Part shown: positions 13,001-25,085 of the stretch, piece after piece
Position numbering within the stretch: position 1 is the first letter of the stretch
Layout of the letters: every line of letters starts with the position of its first letter
Origin: Trochalopteron elliotii
Lineage: Eukaryota; Chordata; Aves; Passeriformes; Leiothrichidae
Assembly (NCBI GenBank): GCA_024734555.1
Contig: JANPWX010000653.1
Span: forward strand, 2,881,936 to 2,945,935
Length of the DNA stretch: 64,000 bases
Direction: 5' to 3'
Translations under genes and position numbers: made by a program
The notes under the pieces: model-generated
What the model saw: the letters and a program-made list of their open reading frames with translations, nothing else
Databases searched by the model: none
Told to the model about the DNA's origin: nothing

Positions 13001-16000
13001 TTTACCTGGTCTCTGTGCTGTTGGATTACTCCTTTTGCAGGTTTTGCTCAGCACATGGTGCAAGCAGTGTGTAAATTAACAGTAAATGCCAGACTTTGTC
13101 AGTAAGTGAGCAAAAGTTACAGGATTTTCCTCTTCAGAAAGCCAGTGTTTCTGAGACAACTGAAAACCAAAATTAAGGAAACTCTATTCTGCACTCTGTA
13201 AGATCCACCTGCAGTGCCCTAATGGATTTCAAGAAGAGATGAAAGCTTACAGAAATGGAGACTCCAAACAAGATCACATCTAGATATTTAGGTTTGATTT
13301 GAGCAGTAAAAGCAACCACTCAGCTGCTGAATTATTTAGAAACCATTTTCCAAATTCAACTGGTACAGTATTTTGCCCAAATTTTCCAGGGGAATAGCAG
13401 CCCAAGAAGCAAGTATTCAAACATGTAATGCTAATTGGGACCTCAGGTATTGATAATATCATGTTTCTTTTTTTGTCTTTCTCCTAACCTCTGTGTTTTA
13501 AGCCCAAGTATTAGGCTTAATTGAAGATTGTATGAGCATAAGGAACTTACAACCATTTAAGATGTCCTAAGGGTCCTATCTGACCTCCCCCTACATGCTT
13601 TTAACAAAAGTCCTGGGTCAGCCTTAAACTGTGGTCTTGGATGCACTTGGAGATTTCAGATGGCACACAACATACATAAACCTAGTTTAGGCAACTGGGT
13701 TGAGCCCACAGTGTCTGTGGTATGCATCAAGCCAGAGTACATTTTCACATGGCTTTCCTGCCCTGAAATACTGTTGAATAATGATACTGGAGTCCAGTTT
13801 TGTATGAATATTTTTGACCAGGTTTATATGAAACCCTTGCACACTGTGGGACAGTTACTTGCTTGAGTATTCCTCATGATGACATGTTTTGATAAGGGCT
13901 TGAAAATTAGGAGAGGAGTTATGCATATTTTCCTGTCTGTAGAGAAAAAATGAAGGAGGCAAAGGCTCAACTCTAAATCCCTCACTGGACGGGCAAAGAT
14001 GGTTCTCCAGAAACCCTCTGGAGGGATCAGCAAGATCAGGGACTTTGCCCCTGCAAGAAGCACACAAAGGAACACAGCCATGGAAAGTGTGTAAGGTTTC
14101 ACTGGCAGCCCCAACATTAAACAGAGCTGTTCTGATGAGCACAGGTGGGGCAAAAATCCCTGTAAAACTCTGCTCTTCAGAGGATACAATCTACTCCCTC
14201 CAGTGAAGGCCACCCCCACAATGCAGTTGGTGTCATACCCACAGTGACAACATCTGAGTGGCTTATTCCCATTGGAGCAACTTTATTATTTTCTTCCCAA
14301 CCCAAAGCCAGCCATCTTTCCCATAAAATTACAAACAAGGACCTGTGGTGAAGTCAGCTCCTGATGGACACAGCTGTTGCAACTGCTGAAGGCTCCTCTA
14401 TCCCCTGGCTTTACTTGTGCACAGCATTGCTCTCTTTTGTTATTTGGATGGGAAGGACATTTCAGCTCTGTGCAAGAGCAGAAGGGAGGCCAGCAGAGCC
14501 CTTACTTACTGTTGCTGTTCTCCTGACTGGTCTTTCTCCATTTCAGGTTGGGTTTTGCACAGAATCTGAGTTGTCATTGCTATATTTTTATTCCACTCCA
14601 TCTCCCAGGCTGTAGCTCACAGGGAAGCTGAACCAATACATCTGAATGACACAGGTGAGAGATTATTCTGACGTTAAGTATAATAATCTATCTCTGCACT
14701 GATTATGGAGGAAAAAGCCTGCTGCCTTATAATGGCAACTGTTGATTCAATAGCTGTAGAAGTGCAGAGGGCAAAAGGTTCTGTATTCAAAGGGAAATTA
14801 TGCTTTAAAACTTGCTTTATTCCAGTACTGTCGCTAGACCAGGTCTCTCTCCTTCACTCTCTTTCTATATAATCTCAGTTACTTACAACATTAAAGGTCT
14901 TTAGAAGCTTCTTTCTTTAGAGCTCCATTTCTGCCCCTCATCACCCCAGTGAATGACAACTTGAAAGAAAACCAGGAGCTTTGCTATGGATTTAGAAATG
15001 TCTCAAAGCAAATCACTGGATGCCAAAGAAGCTGCCAGGCTACTGCACCTCGCAGGCACTTAAAATAGGCGAACAAAGGCACTGGAGGCAGCTCTGGGGG
15101 GGAACCTTTTGTGGAAAATATTGACCAGCAAATTACACAGCAGACAGTGCTTTGGCACTTGGCTGTCTAAAGGTGATTCAGATGATCCGTTTAGCTCAGC
15201 AAGCTGGTTTCTAATTACACCAAATGCCTGACTCTTGTCAGTGGGCCCAGTATCTGCTAAGCGGGTGCTCTTCACATGTGTCATTCATTACCTCACCCTG
15301 CACCAGGAGCCATCTCTATGGGGAGAATGGTTGGCAGCATCTTTAGCCTGGATAATTTTCTCAGAGAGAGGTTTAAAAGAGAAACCTCAAAACAATTCCC
15401 TTCTACCCAGTAAAAAAAAACCAAAAAAAAGGCTTGTGTAAACCCGAGCAAATCCCCCAGCCACCACATGCTAATATCAATAAATACCCTGGAATGAAAT
15501 GATGGCAAGCTGCTGTCTAGGGTTTAAAAGCTGAACATAGTATACTTTTCCTGGGTTTTAGCTGGACTCTTGCTTTGGTGCCAGAGTAACAGCTGTAGCA
15601 GCTGCAGATGCATTTTACCACCCAGTACAGGCACCTGCTATGACCAAGGAAGTGAAAACCCACAGAGATGCAATTTTCTTTTAATTACATTAGCCTGGTT
15701 TTGGCAGCCAGCCATGCACCATGGCATTGGTGGGGACTCTATTCACAGTTAGAGCCTGTCTGTGGGTTGCTTTTGACGCTTGGCAAGTTACTTCAAAGAG
15801 GAACAGTGAAGGATCCATGTCAGTGCTGAATACAGTTCAGGAGAAATAAGAGAGATTGGCATGGTTTTTATGACACAGGTACTGTGTCAAACTCTGAGAT
15901 CAGTTTTATATACTTTTCAGACTAGCTGGGCCAGAGCAGCTGCATGTAGCACTGAAATATACAGGATCCAGCCATGAGTCTGAGGAGTGCCTTAAAATCA

Positions 16001-19000
16001 CCCATGCTCTTTCATTGCTATTTAACCCAAATGATGCATTCCTAGACACACCTCAGTACAGTTTAGGGGATGTGAGTGAAGCTGCTCCCAAACACTCTGT
16101 TCCCAATGAGTTGTACAGATGAGTATGTTGGAGGCTAGGCTTGCAGACATGAGCTGTGTGCTGCCTGTTCTCTTCAGGGCCAGAGCAGGCTGTAGCCTGT
16201 TGCAGTCATTCCTAGAGACAGGCAGCTTCATCTGACTGTCCCTGGGTGCTGGGAAGAAGGTGGCAAACTCTGGGTGTTTTCCTTAAGTGGAAGGTTACCT
16301 TTTGCTGTAACAGATGCCTCCAGGTAAGTCCAGATCTCTGTGCTAGCATAGTCACACTGAGGAATAACATCCTGTTTCTTACAGCTTGCATGAGATTTCG
16401 TTTGCCAGGTTGCAGAAAACATTGATGAAACTCTCGTGACCCTAAACACTACTCAGGCAGTGCCTGTTCACTCTCCACCTTGGCTCAGGTGCTATCACTA
16501 CCTGAATTAAGGCCTATTTTCATGTTAGGCAATCTCCTTACTCCTTTTAACCCTCTGGGCATCATCTCAGGATATGAACCATGGTGCAAAGTAGGGCTTT
16601 GTATCCCTGTTTTATATTTTTCCCAGCCACATCAGGAAAGCTGACTCAGAAACTGGCAAAAAGCTCACACTTGTAAGACTCTCACTGTGCTTACTCTGGC
16701 ACAGGGAGTGAAAGTGAGGAAGACCCTTGGCACCCTCCTCTGCCTTAAGAAAGCCCCTGCAACCACCAAACAACCTGCTCCTTGTTGCATCACCCAGACC
16801 TGGTCCCTGGGCCACCACAACTGTAAGAAGCTCCAGGGATGGAGGAGTTGCCATGAAGGATTTTCATGGTCACCTGAGAGATTCAATTTTCAGGATGACA
16901 GGGCACAAGACAGATGAGGCTGAGCACACATTCTCTGTCCAGAGAGCTGACAAGTCTCTGCATCCTGTAGGAGACAAGACAAGGAGCACACTGTGGCCTC
17001 ACATGTGCCAAAGCAAGAGCCATCAACCTCTCTGCCCCTGCACTATCAGAAAGGGACTGGCCCCAAAACCAGAGCAAGGAACAAGCTGTGAGTCATTACC
17101 TCTACAGTAGGACTGTGTGGCAGACTGGAGACCATGCAGTGTGTTTGCAGGACACTGAAAATCTCCCTTGTCAGAGGAGGTTGAGATCTGGGCTGTAACA
17201 TTGACAATGTCTAAACTTTTTCACAGGGAACAAATGTGGCAAGAGAAGATTCAGAAATGGCTTCTCTGATCTGTCTAATTAAATAGATCAATTATGTGCT
17301 GAACAACAGGCCTTGTGGGCTCCTCAGCAGAGTTGTAACCATGATTTCATTTCTGAAGACCTTTTATTCCCAGCAAGTGGAAGGACTGCACAGCACCGTC
17401 AACAGAACTCAGGCTTGTCTGGAACATGAAACGTGGAGCTTCAAGGAGAAGCTTGTTTTAAATAACATTTTCTATGTAAAATTGTGCTCTGGATTGTTCA
17501 TTAGTAATATTTATGTAAAGGACATCACCATGGTATTTAGGAATTAAACATTAGAAGAACAGACTCCAAGCCTCTCAAAAGCAATTAGAGTAAAGCAGGG
17601 TAAATGAAAGAAAAAATCTGGTAGATGACGTCAGAGTAATTGTTCCTGCTTTGAATCACTACTGGTGAGAGGAGAATAAAGCCTGAAGTGAAATGATCAG
17701 AACAAAAAATAAAACAAAAGAAAAGAGAAAAACTGGAAACAGTAAAGGAAGTAAAAGGAATTGTGTGGAGACTTATTCCATCATCTTCAGGCCCTGCTGA
17801 GATGTAGAAGACCTAAAACCCTACAAAACAGAAACAGAAGGTCAGATTTAGATGTCATTCAGGTTTGCACATGTTAGAGATGTTGACCAGACCAGTAGTG
17901 ACCGTGAAACAAAAGGAATGGTTGTCACTGGGTTTGAATGAAGATTTGGGTACCTTCAGCAACTTCAGCACCACAGCACAGGTAAGCAAATGTAAAATGC
18001 AGCCTAGGAAGTCATGGGTGAATAGACTTATTCTGACAAAAACACCATTTTATTTCCATGCTTCAAAATGATGGTTTGGCAATGCCTCCTCTGGAAGTAT
18101 GTGTTCCCAGATGGAGCCTTGTAATGCTCTCATGGCACTGAAAGAGTGAGAATGATTTATTTTATTTCATGTCTTCTTGTTTGAAAAAAAAACTGGATTT
18201 GTAGTCAGTGCCTGCTTCTTCCTGTAGAGAAGCAACCACCCTGGAAAGAGAAATCTTCAAAGTCTTAGAGGGTTGTGGAAGATGGAAACAACATGCACTG
18301 TCAGCCACAAAAAACAGGCACAGCTTCTGGGGAAGGAAATCTTCTAAGGAAAAAAACCTAAGTGTCAGAAACCCCATATACACTTGGGTTGTTGCTTTCT
18401 TTTTCAATCAACTAGAACAGGCTTATCTTTGTATTGCATGTGAGGGACCAGAGAGGCAACCCACACCATAATTGCAGGAGATACTGGGGCTTTGCATATA
18501 TCGTCTCAACTATGGCTAGGAAGCACTGGCAAAGTTATGGGTAGTATAAAGCATCAAGGACTCAAAGAAATAGAGGAAAAGAAGCTTTAATGACTTCTGA
18601 GTGTATTATTTCACACCCTTGATGCCACTTTGGTGCAGTATTTTCCACAGTCCTCAAAAGTCCTCCTATCTATTTTATAGCCCTGATTTTAAGGTATTAC
18701 CCACTCTACTGATGGTTCACAGCAACATCAGGCAATCTCTGAGTTACTCCTTCACAGTGTTGTGGCATTTATCTAGACACAGGTGAGCACTGAGTTTGCT
18801 CAGTATTTCCAAGTCATTTTCTAAGAACTAAATCTTAATTATGAATCATTCCTGAGATTGTCAGGACATGCATCTATGAATAGATGGGAAAACGGAAGGG
18901 AGGGATTCTCACCAATTTTCACCCCTGCAAAACTGTAACTTTAAGATTCTTTAGCCCTGTCATCTTTTACAGTAAGTAATGCAGCAAGCAAGATGAGCTG

Positions 19001-21106
19001 CTGGAAAGGAGTCATCATTAGACACAAACCCAGAGGTAAAATATTGAGGAGTTTCTGGGTTTCTCCTGCTGTTGGGGCATAACTTTGATCTCGTCTCCCA
19101 TGCTCCTTTTAATCTTGTTCCCATCTATTCATCCTCTTACAGTGCCTATGGCTTCTTTGCCCCAGATCTGAAATACTACTATACTCCTAAAGCCATAAGT
19201 CTACCACATCCACTCTCCATGCTCTCCACCATACACTCTCCCAAAACTCTCAGTGAAGCAAATGGCTTATTGGGATTGTGTAAACATGAAAACTCACCTT
19301 CACCATGCAGAGCATCCTCCTTTCCCCATGAGCCATAGTCTTTGCTCTTCACAAAGGGGAAGGAGAGCTGGAAATGTCTTCTTTGACAAAGACACATTGT
19401 TACACTTTATCTTTCATAATTGGAATAAGAGAATCTGAAAGTAAAAATATTCTTTTGGGGAAAGTTTAGTGGCAGACTAGGTTACATGTCCAGGGAGCAG
19501 TGCAGTTCTCAGGGGCAGAAATCTTCCAAAAACACCTCATAAGAAAAAATAACGCAGTGTACAGTTACATACACAATTCATTTGCATCTGAATGTCCAGT
19601 ATTATCCTGGCATTGTCTTATCTACATACAGCTGCACATGAAAGACCATTACAGTTATGTCAAAACAAAGCAGCCCATTACAGTTCCCTCCGAACCCAGA
19701 CCACGTGCCACCCGCCTCTCACTGCCACCCCTTGCTTGTCTAAAAGTAACAAGCAGCTTTCCCAGACAGCTCCCATTGATCAGCTCCTGTTGGCAATGCA
19801 AATTCCTTCCATGTGCAGTCAGGCATAGCCATGAGCCTGGAGCACAAAGAGGTGGAGCTGCTCTTTGCCTTGCACAACTGGAGAATTTCCTGCTGTTTTC
19901 CCAGTCCTCCACAGGCCAGGTCTATCTGCTCCACATCAATCCAGGACATCCCATTCACTCCATGACTCGCTGCCACAAGGCTCTCTGCAGGCAGCTTCCC
20001 AGGCAGGGCCTGGATAACTTCTAGCTTTGTTTTTCTTCATGCAAGAAGACGTTTTGTTATAAAAGCAGCTCTCAATGTGTATAGAAGATAATAGGAAGAA
20101 TCTCAAGTCATGGGGAATACCCCTGACCAGGGACATTTATTGTTATTGTTAGGATTTTTTTGTTTTGGTTTTGGATCTCGTGAGCATCAGTGTCAAAGCT
20201 CACCACACTCAATCCTGTACAAAAGAACAGAAAGTACAGCAAGCACTAACCATTAAACACAAAATAAATAAGCAGTGGATAAAAGGCAGACCCTCCAAAA
20301 ACTATTGAATTATGGATAATTTCACACTATTTTAGAAGAAACTTTTTTCCCCCTAAATGCTGCCCTCACTGATGTAGATGGAAAAAATCCTTTGGACTTC
20401 AAAGCAGATAATGTCAGGTCACTGCTGAACACTTCAGAAATACTGTTACAAATATTTGATCAAGCATAGCAAGAAACCTATTGCAAGGGACAGGATTTGG
20501 ACCCAGATCAACCAAGTTTGAAACCAGTGTCTTAATTATAGGGTTAAATGCAACTTTTAAATCCTTATCAGTTTGATAGTGAAAGTAATGTCTCAACTGA
20601 GACATCTGATATGCACCTGGGGTGTTTTTTTTCTTTTATTTTTCTTTCCTGTTTTTTGGGTTTTTTTCTTTTTAGATAGCTAGATAGCTACAAACCAACA
20701 AGTTAGGAGACACTATTCTACTATAAAACTATAGCATATGCTATTTTCTGACAGTATTTCCAAAGGCAAAAAACATTGTCCAGACAGCTTCAGGTTAAGG
20801 GAAAATAATTTTTTCCCTTCTTTATACAGACTGAAACACTTCTGCAAATGGTCTGTTTTTGCAGTACTGTTAAACACCAGTGTTTTCCTGAGCAAGGTTA
20901 AAGGTGCTGCTCTAGAGGATTCATGGTACTGAAGTGGTTGAATCATTTATCACTCCTGAGTAAACATAAAGTTCAAATTTATGTTTAACAGACATGTGAC
21001 CATTAAACTCACTCCACACTTCGCTGGCAGCTGTCAGAAGAGCTCTTTGCATCTGATTGCAGTGTGAGGAGCTGAAAATTCCTCTGCTTTAGTAGTAGAG
21101 AGCCCT

Positions 21107-21126
21107 TCTCTTTCTCTCTCTCTCTA
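21107..21126. repeat. Short CT-rich simple repeat
   Basis: A pyrimidine tract of TTCTC followed by CT dinucleotides, about 20 bp long. Confidence 0.7.
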
Positions 21127-22825
21127 GACACTGCCCAGGGCTCCACTGGCTGCAGCTCCTTCTTTTGGGAATTTGCACCCAGAATCCCACACACTGGCAA
21201 TACTCAGGATTGGCACTGAAGTTCCCCCACAAGGAAAAAAGCCCAGCTGTGGCTTCTCACTCACTATCCATGATCTGCCTTTTGCCCTCTCTGACTGTAG
21301 CAAGAGCCATGGATGCTTCCCAACACTTTGATGCAAATCATTCCAGCTGAACATGTCTCTTTTCTGCAGCAAATCCAGGTTACAGAGCAAAGTTACTACT
21401 CAGAAGGCATAAAAATGCAGAAAATAAAAGACTTTTATGGAGGCAACACTGATCTTTTTGAGATCTCACTGAGCTCTACACAAAACTGTCACATGGGCAG
21501 AAATACAACAGACTTAGGTGGCGTTTCATCTTTGTTTTAGAAGGGAAATGAGTGCAGCCAACTCTTCTGAATGATGTTAAACTGTTCCTGCAGAGAGTCA
21601 GGTCTCCAGTAAACTGGACAGATGTTGTATGGGTAGTCAAAAGTATCTTTTGTCATGTTGAAAGACTCCAGCTGAAGGGCCTTTTGCACCTCATTGAAAG
21701 AAAGGCCTCCTTATGCAGAGGATGTGCTGAAAATGGGAAATATAGGCAAGAGAAAAAAAAAAAATGAAAAGAAAACCTGCACTGCATTTTGCATCTGCGT
21801 AGTGGAAACACAGGTCTAATGTATTGTTAAGGTTACAACCTGCAAAATAAGGAAAATTTGGTCACTGCTTACTTGCAGTTCAGAGCCATAACCAAAGACT
21901 GGTGCCCACTTCTGTCTTTGTGATGACTGTGTTCCTCTCTTGTGAGCCCTGCACCAGACAAATGTAGGGGGAATTTTAGCTGCATTTCATCTGGGGAGTC
22001 ACAATTTAATTTCTAACGAGTACAATACTTACTGTTATTTCAGACCTGCCTGGGGAAGTCACCAGTTGTGTGGGGTGGACAAACTATGGAAAGCCATAGA
22101 TTCTCAGAAATTTTTATATTCCTCATCATTAGTCAAGATTTACATGATCCCTCTCAAGTAATCCACAGAGATTTATGATTTTGAGAGAGAACCAAACATC
22201 TGCTCTGACCTCCTGTGCACTTTCACACCACTGCCCCTTGCCCAATAATGACTTTGACACTGACATATCTCTCCAGAGGCTCCCCAAGCCTGGGGACAGA
22301 CAGGGACAAGCGATTCTTTACTACCCCTGCAGACTTTGGCCAGTGATAATTGCTGAAACCCTGTGGCAGTGTGAAAAGAGTAGAAAATAATAAGGATGGC
22401 AGGGTCTGTGACACAGACACCTGCTAAGGAAACTCAGCTTCATCTAGGCTGATCTTTCCATGCAACCTAGAGGATTGTCTCCTGCATTGTGGTAACAGCT
22501 GGGCAATCTTCCTCCCTTCACCTGTGAGATGCTGCTGCTTCCACAAGAGTGTTTGTCTAATTGTTGGTACCTATGGGACTCCACTCTGGCTTTTTTTTTG
22601 TCACTGCCATAGCCCACTGCTTGCAACTCTGAGTGCACTTGTAAAGAAGTTCTTAACACTCTGCATACACAGAGGATTTGAACTAATTTTTTTTCCTTTT
22701 ACCCACATATCTCTATAAAGAGGTTAGCCTTACCCACTGTGGATGCAGTCACCTTACCTAAACTGAGGCATTTAACTAAGGAGCTAAATTTAAATGTCTG
22801 CTTGTTGTTATGTACAACCCCTCAT

Positions 22826-22895
22826 GAAAAGGGGGGTTGGAACCAGATGATCTCCAAGGTCCATTCTAACCCAAACCATTCTATGACTATATAAA
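22826..22895 (+). mobile_element. Short CR1-type 3' terminal fragment, plus orientation
   Basis: About 70 bp match the last part of CR1: GGTTGGAACCAGATGATCTC, CAAGGTCCATTCTAACCC, AAACCATTCTATGACTATAT. The insertion is strongly 5'-truncated and keeps only the 3' end. It lies about 360 bp upstream of a solo LTR. Confidence 0.88.
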
Positions 22896-23252
22896 TGCAC
22901 GCCTCTGGGAGAGCCTGTGGGTCTCCAGTGGGATGGATTGTCCTTTAAACTGTCCTTTAAATCTCTTAAATGGCAGAACTGCACTCCCTGAATTGGGGAT
23001 CTCCTTTATCTTTCAAAGCTTAGAGACCAGAAAACCAGAAGAAGGTCCTGACCAACTTCTAGAAAGTTACGTCCAGGTTCTTTATTTTTCTATAAATAAC
23101 GCCCATGTAATTATTTAACAATGCCCTGCACATTAAAGACACCAGGGAGAAATGGAGGCAGACAGAGGAAGAGTCCCAGTGGTCACCAGTTCCAGGGCTC
23201 TCTGGTTTGCCATCTTGAGAAGGCAAATAAATGAGCCTTGGTTTATGAGGAG

Positions 23253-23258
23253 GCAGTG
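23253..23258. repeat. Left target-site duplication of solo LTR (GCAGTG)
   Basis: GCAGTG directly precedes the TGTTGG start of the LTR and recurs directly after its AACA end. A 6-bp duplication is typical of class II (ERVK, beta-retrovirus-like) integrations. Confidence 0.75.
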
Positions 23259-23494
23259 TGTTGGAACCCTGGAGGCTGAAAATTTCAGGCTTTCTGAGCT
23301 GAGGGGTGCTGACAGGCACTGTATTTGACCTGAGGCCTTGGAACAGGCTCCCAAAATAGTGTGACAGCACTGGGGTTGTGGGTGTGTAGTTGGAGTGGTA
23401 TTGTGTGATCTCACAGGGTGAAAACTTAGGATTGGGGTTTTGGTACACAGTAATGTGTGTGGGCCAAGATGGAGGATTCAGGATGTTGTCTGAG

Positions 23495-23551
23495 TTCTTC
23501 TTCTTCATTTCTTCTTCCTTCTTCTTCACTTCTTCTTCCTTCTTCTTCATG
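23495..23551. repeat. TTC-rich imperfect repeat inside the LTR
   Basis: Repeated TTCTTCTTC units broken by CATT and CACTT, arranged as an approximately 27-bp higher-order unit repeated twice (CATTTCTTCTTCCTTCTTCT and CACTTCTTCTTCCTTCTTCT). Its antisense translates as a lysine/glutamate-rich run, which is not evidence of a protein. Confidence 0.8.
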
Positions 23552-23771
23552 GATTTGGGTGGTTTTCTCTAACTGGGTGAAAGAGATCTGCATTGTGGAC
23601 CTCGAATGGTCACTATTGGGTCAAAAGCATGAATAATATAAGTGTCACTTCGGTATTGGGTAATTATCTCTTAAATAGCCTTGGTAAGAGTTAGAGGCAC
23701 TCCATTTTGTCTCATTTCTTTAACGGGCAAGTTTGAGCTCACGCTGTAAATACTGTAAATAGATAAGATAT

Positions 23772-23777
23772 AATAAA
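23772..23777 (+). promoter_or_regulatory. Polyadenylation signal in the solo LTR
   Basis: AATAAA on the LTR's coding strand, with about 80 bp of U5-like sequence to the terminal CA. In a retrovirus this would direct 3' end formation at the R/U5 border. Whether it is used today is unknown. Confidence 0.5.
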
Positions 23778-23859
23778 CAACCAAGACTGAACTCGACTCT
23801 ACGTTTCCTGTGTCTTTCATCCTGACCTCGGCCGAGACAAAGCAGGCAGAACTGTAACA

Positions 23860-23865
23860 GCAGTG
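23860..23865. repeat. Right target-site duplication of solo LTR (GCAGTG)
   Basis: Exact copy of the hexamer at 23253, directly after the AACA terminus of the LTR. Together the pair fixes the element's boundaries. Confidence 0.75.
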
Positions 23866-24062
23866 CTGGGTGGAGGGATGTCTCCTGTCGGGAGCGGGGC
23901 TATGCAGTTCCCCCTGGCACCACCGAGTGTCAGCGGAGCTCTTGGAAAGGCTCTCGCTGCAGGCACCGAAAATCCTGCTCAGGAAGGGCCCTCCAGGGTC
24001 TTCCCTTCTTTGTACGGTTCGTCTCGGGGCGAGATGAAGGAATTCAGAGAGTGATCTGCCCG
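23866..24062. other. CpG-rich pocket next to the solo LTR
   Basis: About 11 CpG dinucleotides in about 200 bp (for example GTCGGGAGCGGGG and ACGGTTCGTCTCGGGGCGAG), in a window where CpG is otherwise scarce. GC content is clearly above the flanks. It could be a small CpG island or cryptic promoter, a gene-conversion hot spot, or a fragment of an unrecognised element. It holds a 63-codon open frame without family features. No retroviral primer-binding site is visible, so it is not the leader of the neighbouring LTR. Confidence 0.5.
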
Positions 24063-25065
24063 GTTGTTGTGTGCCTGCTGCTCCCAAAGCCAGATGTGGA
24101 AAATCTGCAGCCTTTGTTGTATTTCTGGTGCTTCTCCAAATTACAGTCATGCAAAGATTCAGCTCATAGGGACGGGAGGCAAAAACTGAGGGATGTCTTA
24201 CACAGATTCACCTTTGATGTGAAAATTGTGAAGGTCTAAAGGGATTTTAGTATCTAAGCAGTTGATAGTTGAGGTGGTCAGCTTGCCAGCTCAATTTTAC
24301 AAAAGCTGTCTTCTGACAAAAGTCCCCTGCTAACTTTTAACAACTTCAGTGGCAGAGTATTAAGGATGAACACAAACTAAGAGAGCTGGGAAAGGGCAGA
24401 CACCCATAATGGCAGGACAAACATTACAGCCTGTTACTCTGGGATGAAGATGCTACAGCCAGAATGGAGAAGGGAGAGAAGTTGGAATGCAAAAAAAAGA
24501 GGTGTCTCCTGTATCTACATGATCTCACGAGACTCACAGGTACACAGAAACCTGTGCTGTGTGAGGGCAGGATGGATCAGCTGCTACTCCTGCAATTTTC
24601 ACTGCTTAACACCAAATAAATCCAAACCAAAACATTCCATATAGTAGGTGTTGTGGACTCCCCTTCCTGGAGACTTTTGCCTCCACAAGAGGAGGGTAAT
24701 AACCTTGTTTCGTTTTATTTTATGCAGTAGTGAATTACAGAAGATAAAGTTTCAGCCTTTAACTTTAAAATCAGACAGGTGCAGGGTTATGCTAACATGC
24801 TGGGGATTTTCAGGAGAACGTAGCCTAAATGTTATTTTGTGTTTCGCTTTTTCATTCCATGTTTATCTAGGTTAAAATCAAGAGGATTCAAAAGCAACTG
24901 AGATATTTCCTACCTCAATGCCAAGTGTTGGGGATTCAAATTATGTGTGATTTTAACAGTCCTGCTACATTTTTTGTTAAAATAAATCCAAGGTCTTTAA
25001 TTTGAATTTAAGCAGGAGTTAGGCACGCTAAGTATTTCTGAAATTCTGTTACTATGAAATAACAA

Positions 25066-25085
25066 TAATAAAATAATAATAATAA
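25066..25085. repeat. AAT-rich simple repeat
   Basis: AATAATAAAATAATAATAAT, an imperfect AAT trinucleotide run. Confidence 0.7.

Larger units (their letters stand above)
9241..22820. other. Long non-coding block, no gene recognised
   Basis: About 13.6 kb of non-coding sequence. Regions near 16.6-17.1 kb and 19.6-20.0 kb are somewhat richer in GC and hold the longest open frames (127 codons, and 174 codons at 19500-20024). The frames overlap others on both strands and have no family signature, so I do not call genes. Small simple repeats include a GT-rich stretch near 11.16 kb, a T-rich stretch near 20.62-20.67 kb and a CT run near 21.11 kb. I saw no LINE or LTR in this block. Confidence 0.5.
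23259..23859 (+). mobile_element. Solo LTR of an endogenous retrovirus (ERVK-like, 601 bp)
   Basis: The element starts TGTTGGAACCC and ends CTGTAACA, so its termini form the TGTT...AACA inverted ends of a retroviral LTR. It is bounded by identical GCAGTG hexamers. A polyadenylation signal AATAAA lies at 23772-23777, some 80 bp from the 3' end, which fits an R/U5 arrangement on the plus strand. A purine/pyrimidine-biased TTC-rich stretch sits inside the presumed U3. No primer-binding site, gag, pol or env follows, because the target duplication comes next: this is a solo LTR left by recombination between the two LTRs of a provirus. The 163-codon minus-strand frame over it is an antisense artefact of the TTC repeat. 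Assignment to class II rests on the 6-bp duplication; the family name is not known to me. Confidence 0.83.

Noticed and set aside
16600..17110. GC-richer stretch open in several frames on both strands
   Set aside because: Several overlapping frames are open at once, which points to composition and not selection on one protein. It does not match a repeat I know.
19500..20024. Longest open frame in the window, 174 codons plus strand
   Set aside because: Other frames on both strands are also open over this locally GC-richer stretch. There is no recognisable domain and no splice or promoter context, and the composition explains the lack of stops.
23059..23550. 163-codon minus-strand frame with a Lys/Glu-rich start
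   Set aside because: It is the antisense of the solo LTR, and its charged run is the translated TTC repeat.
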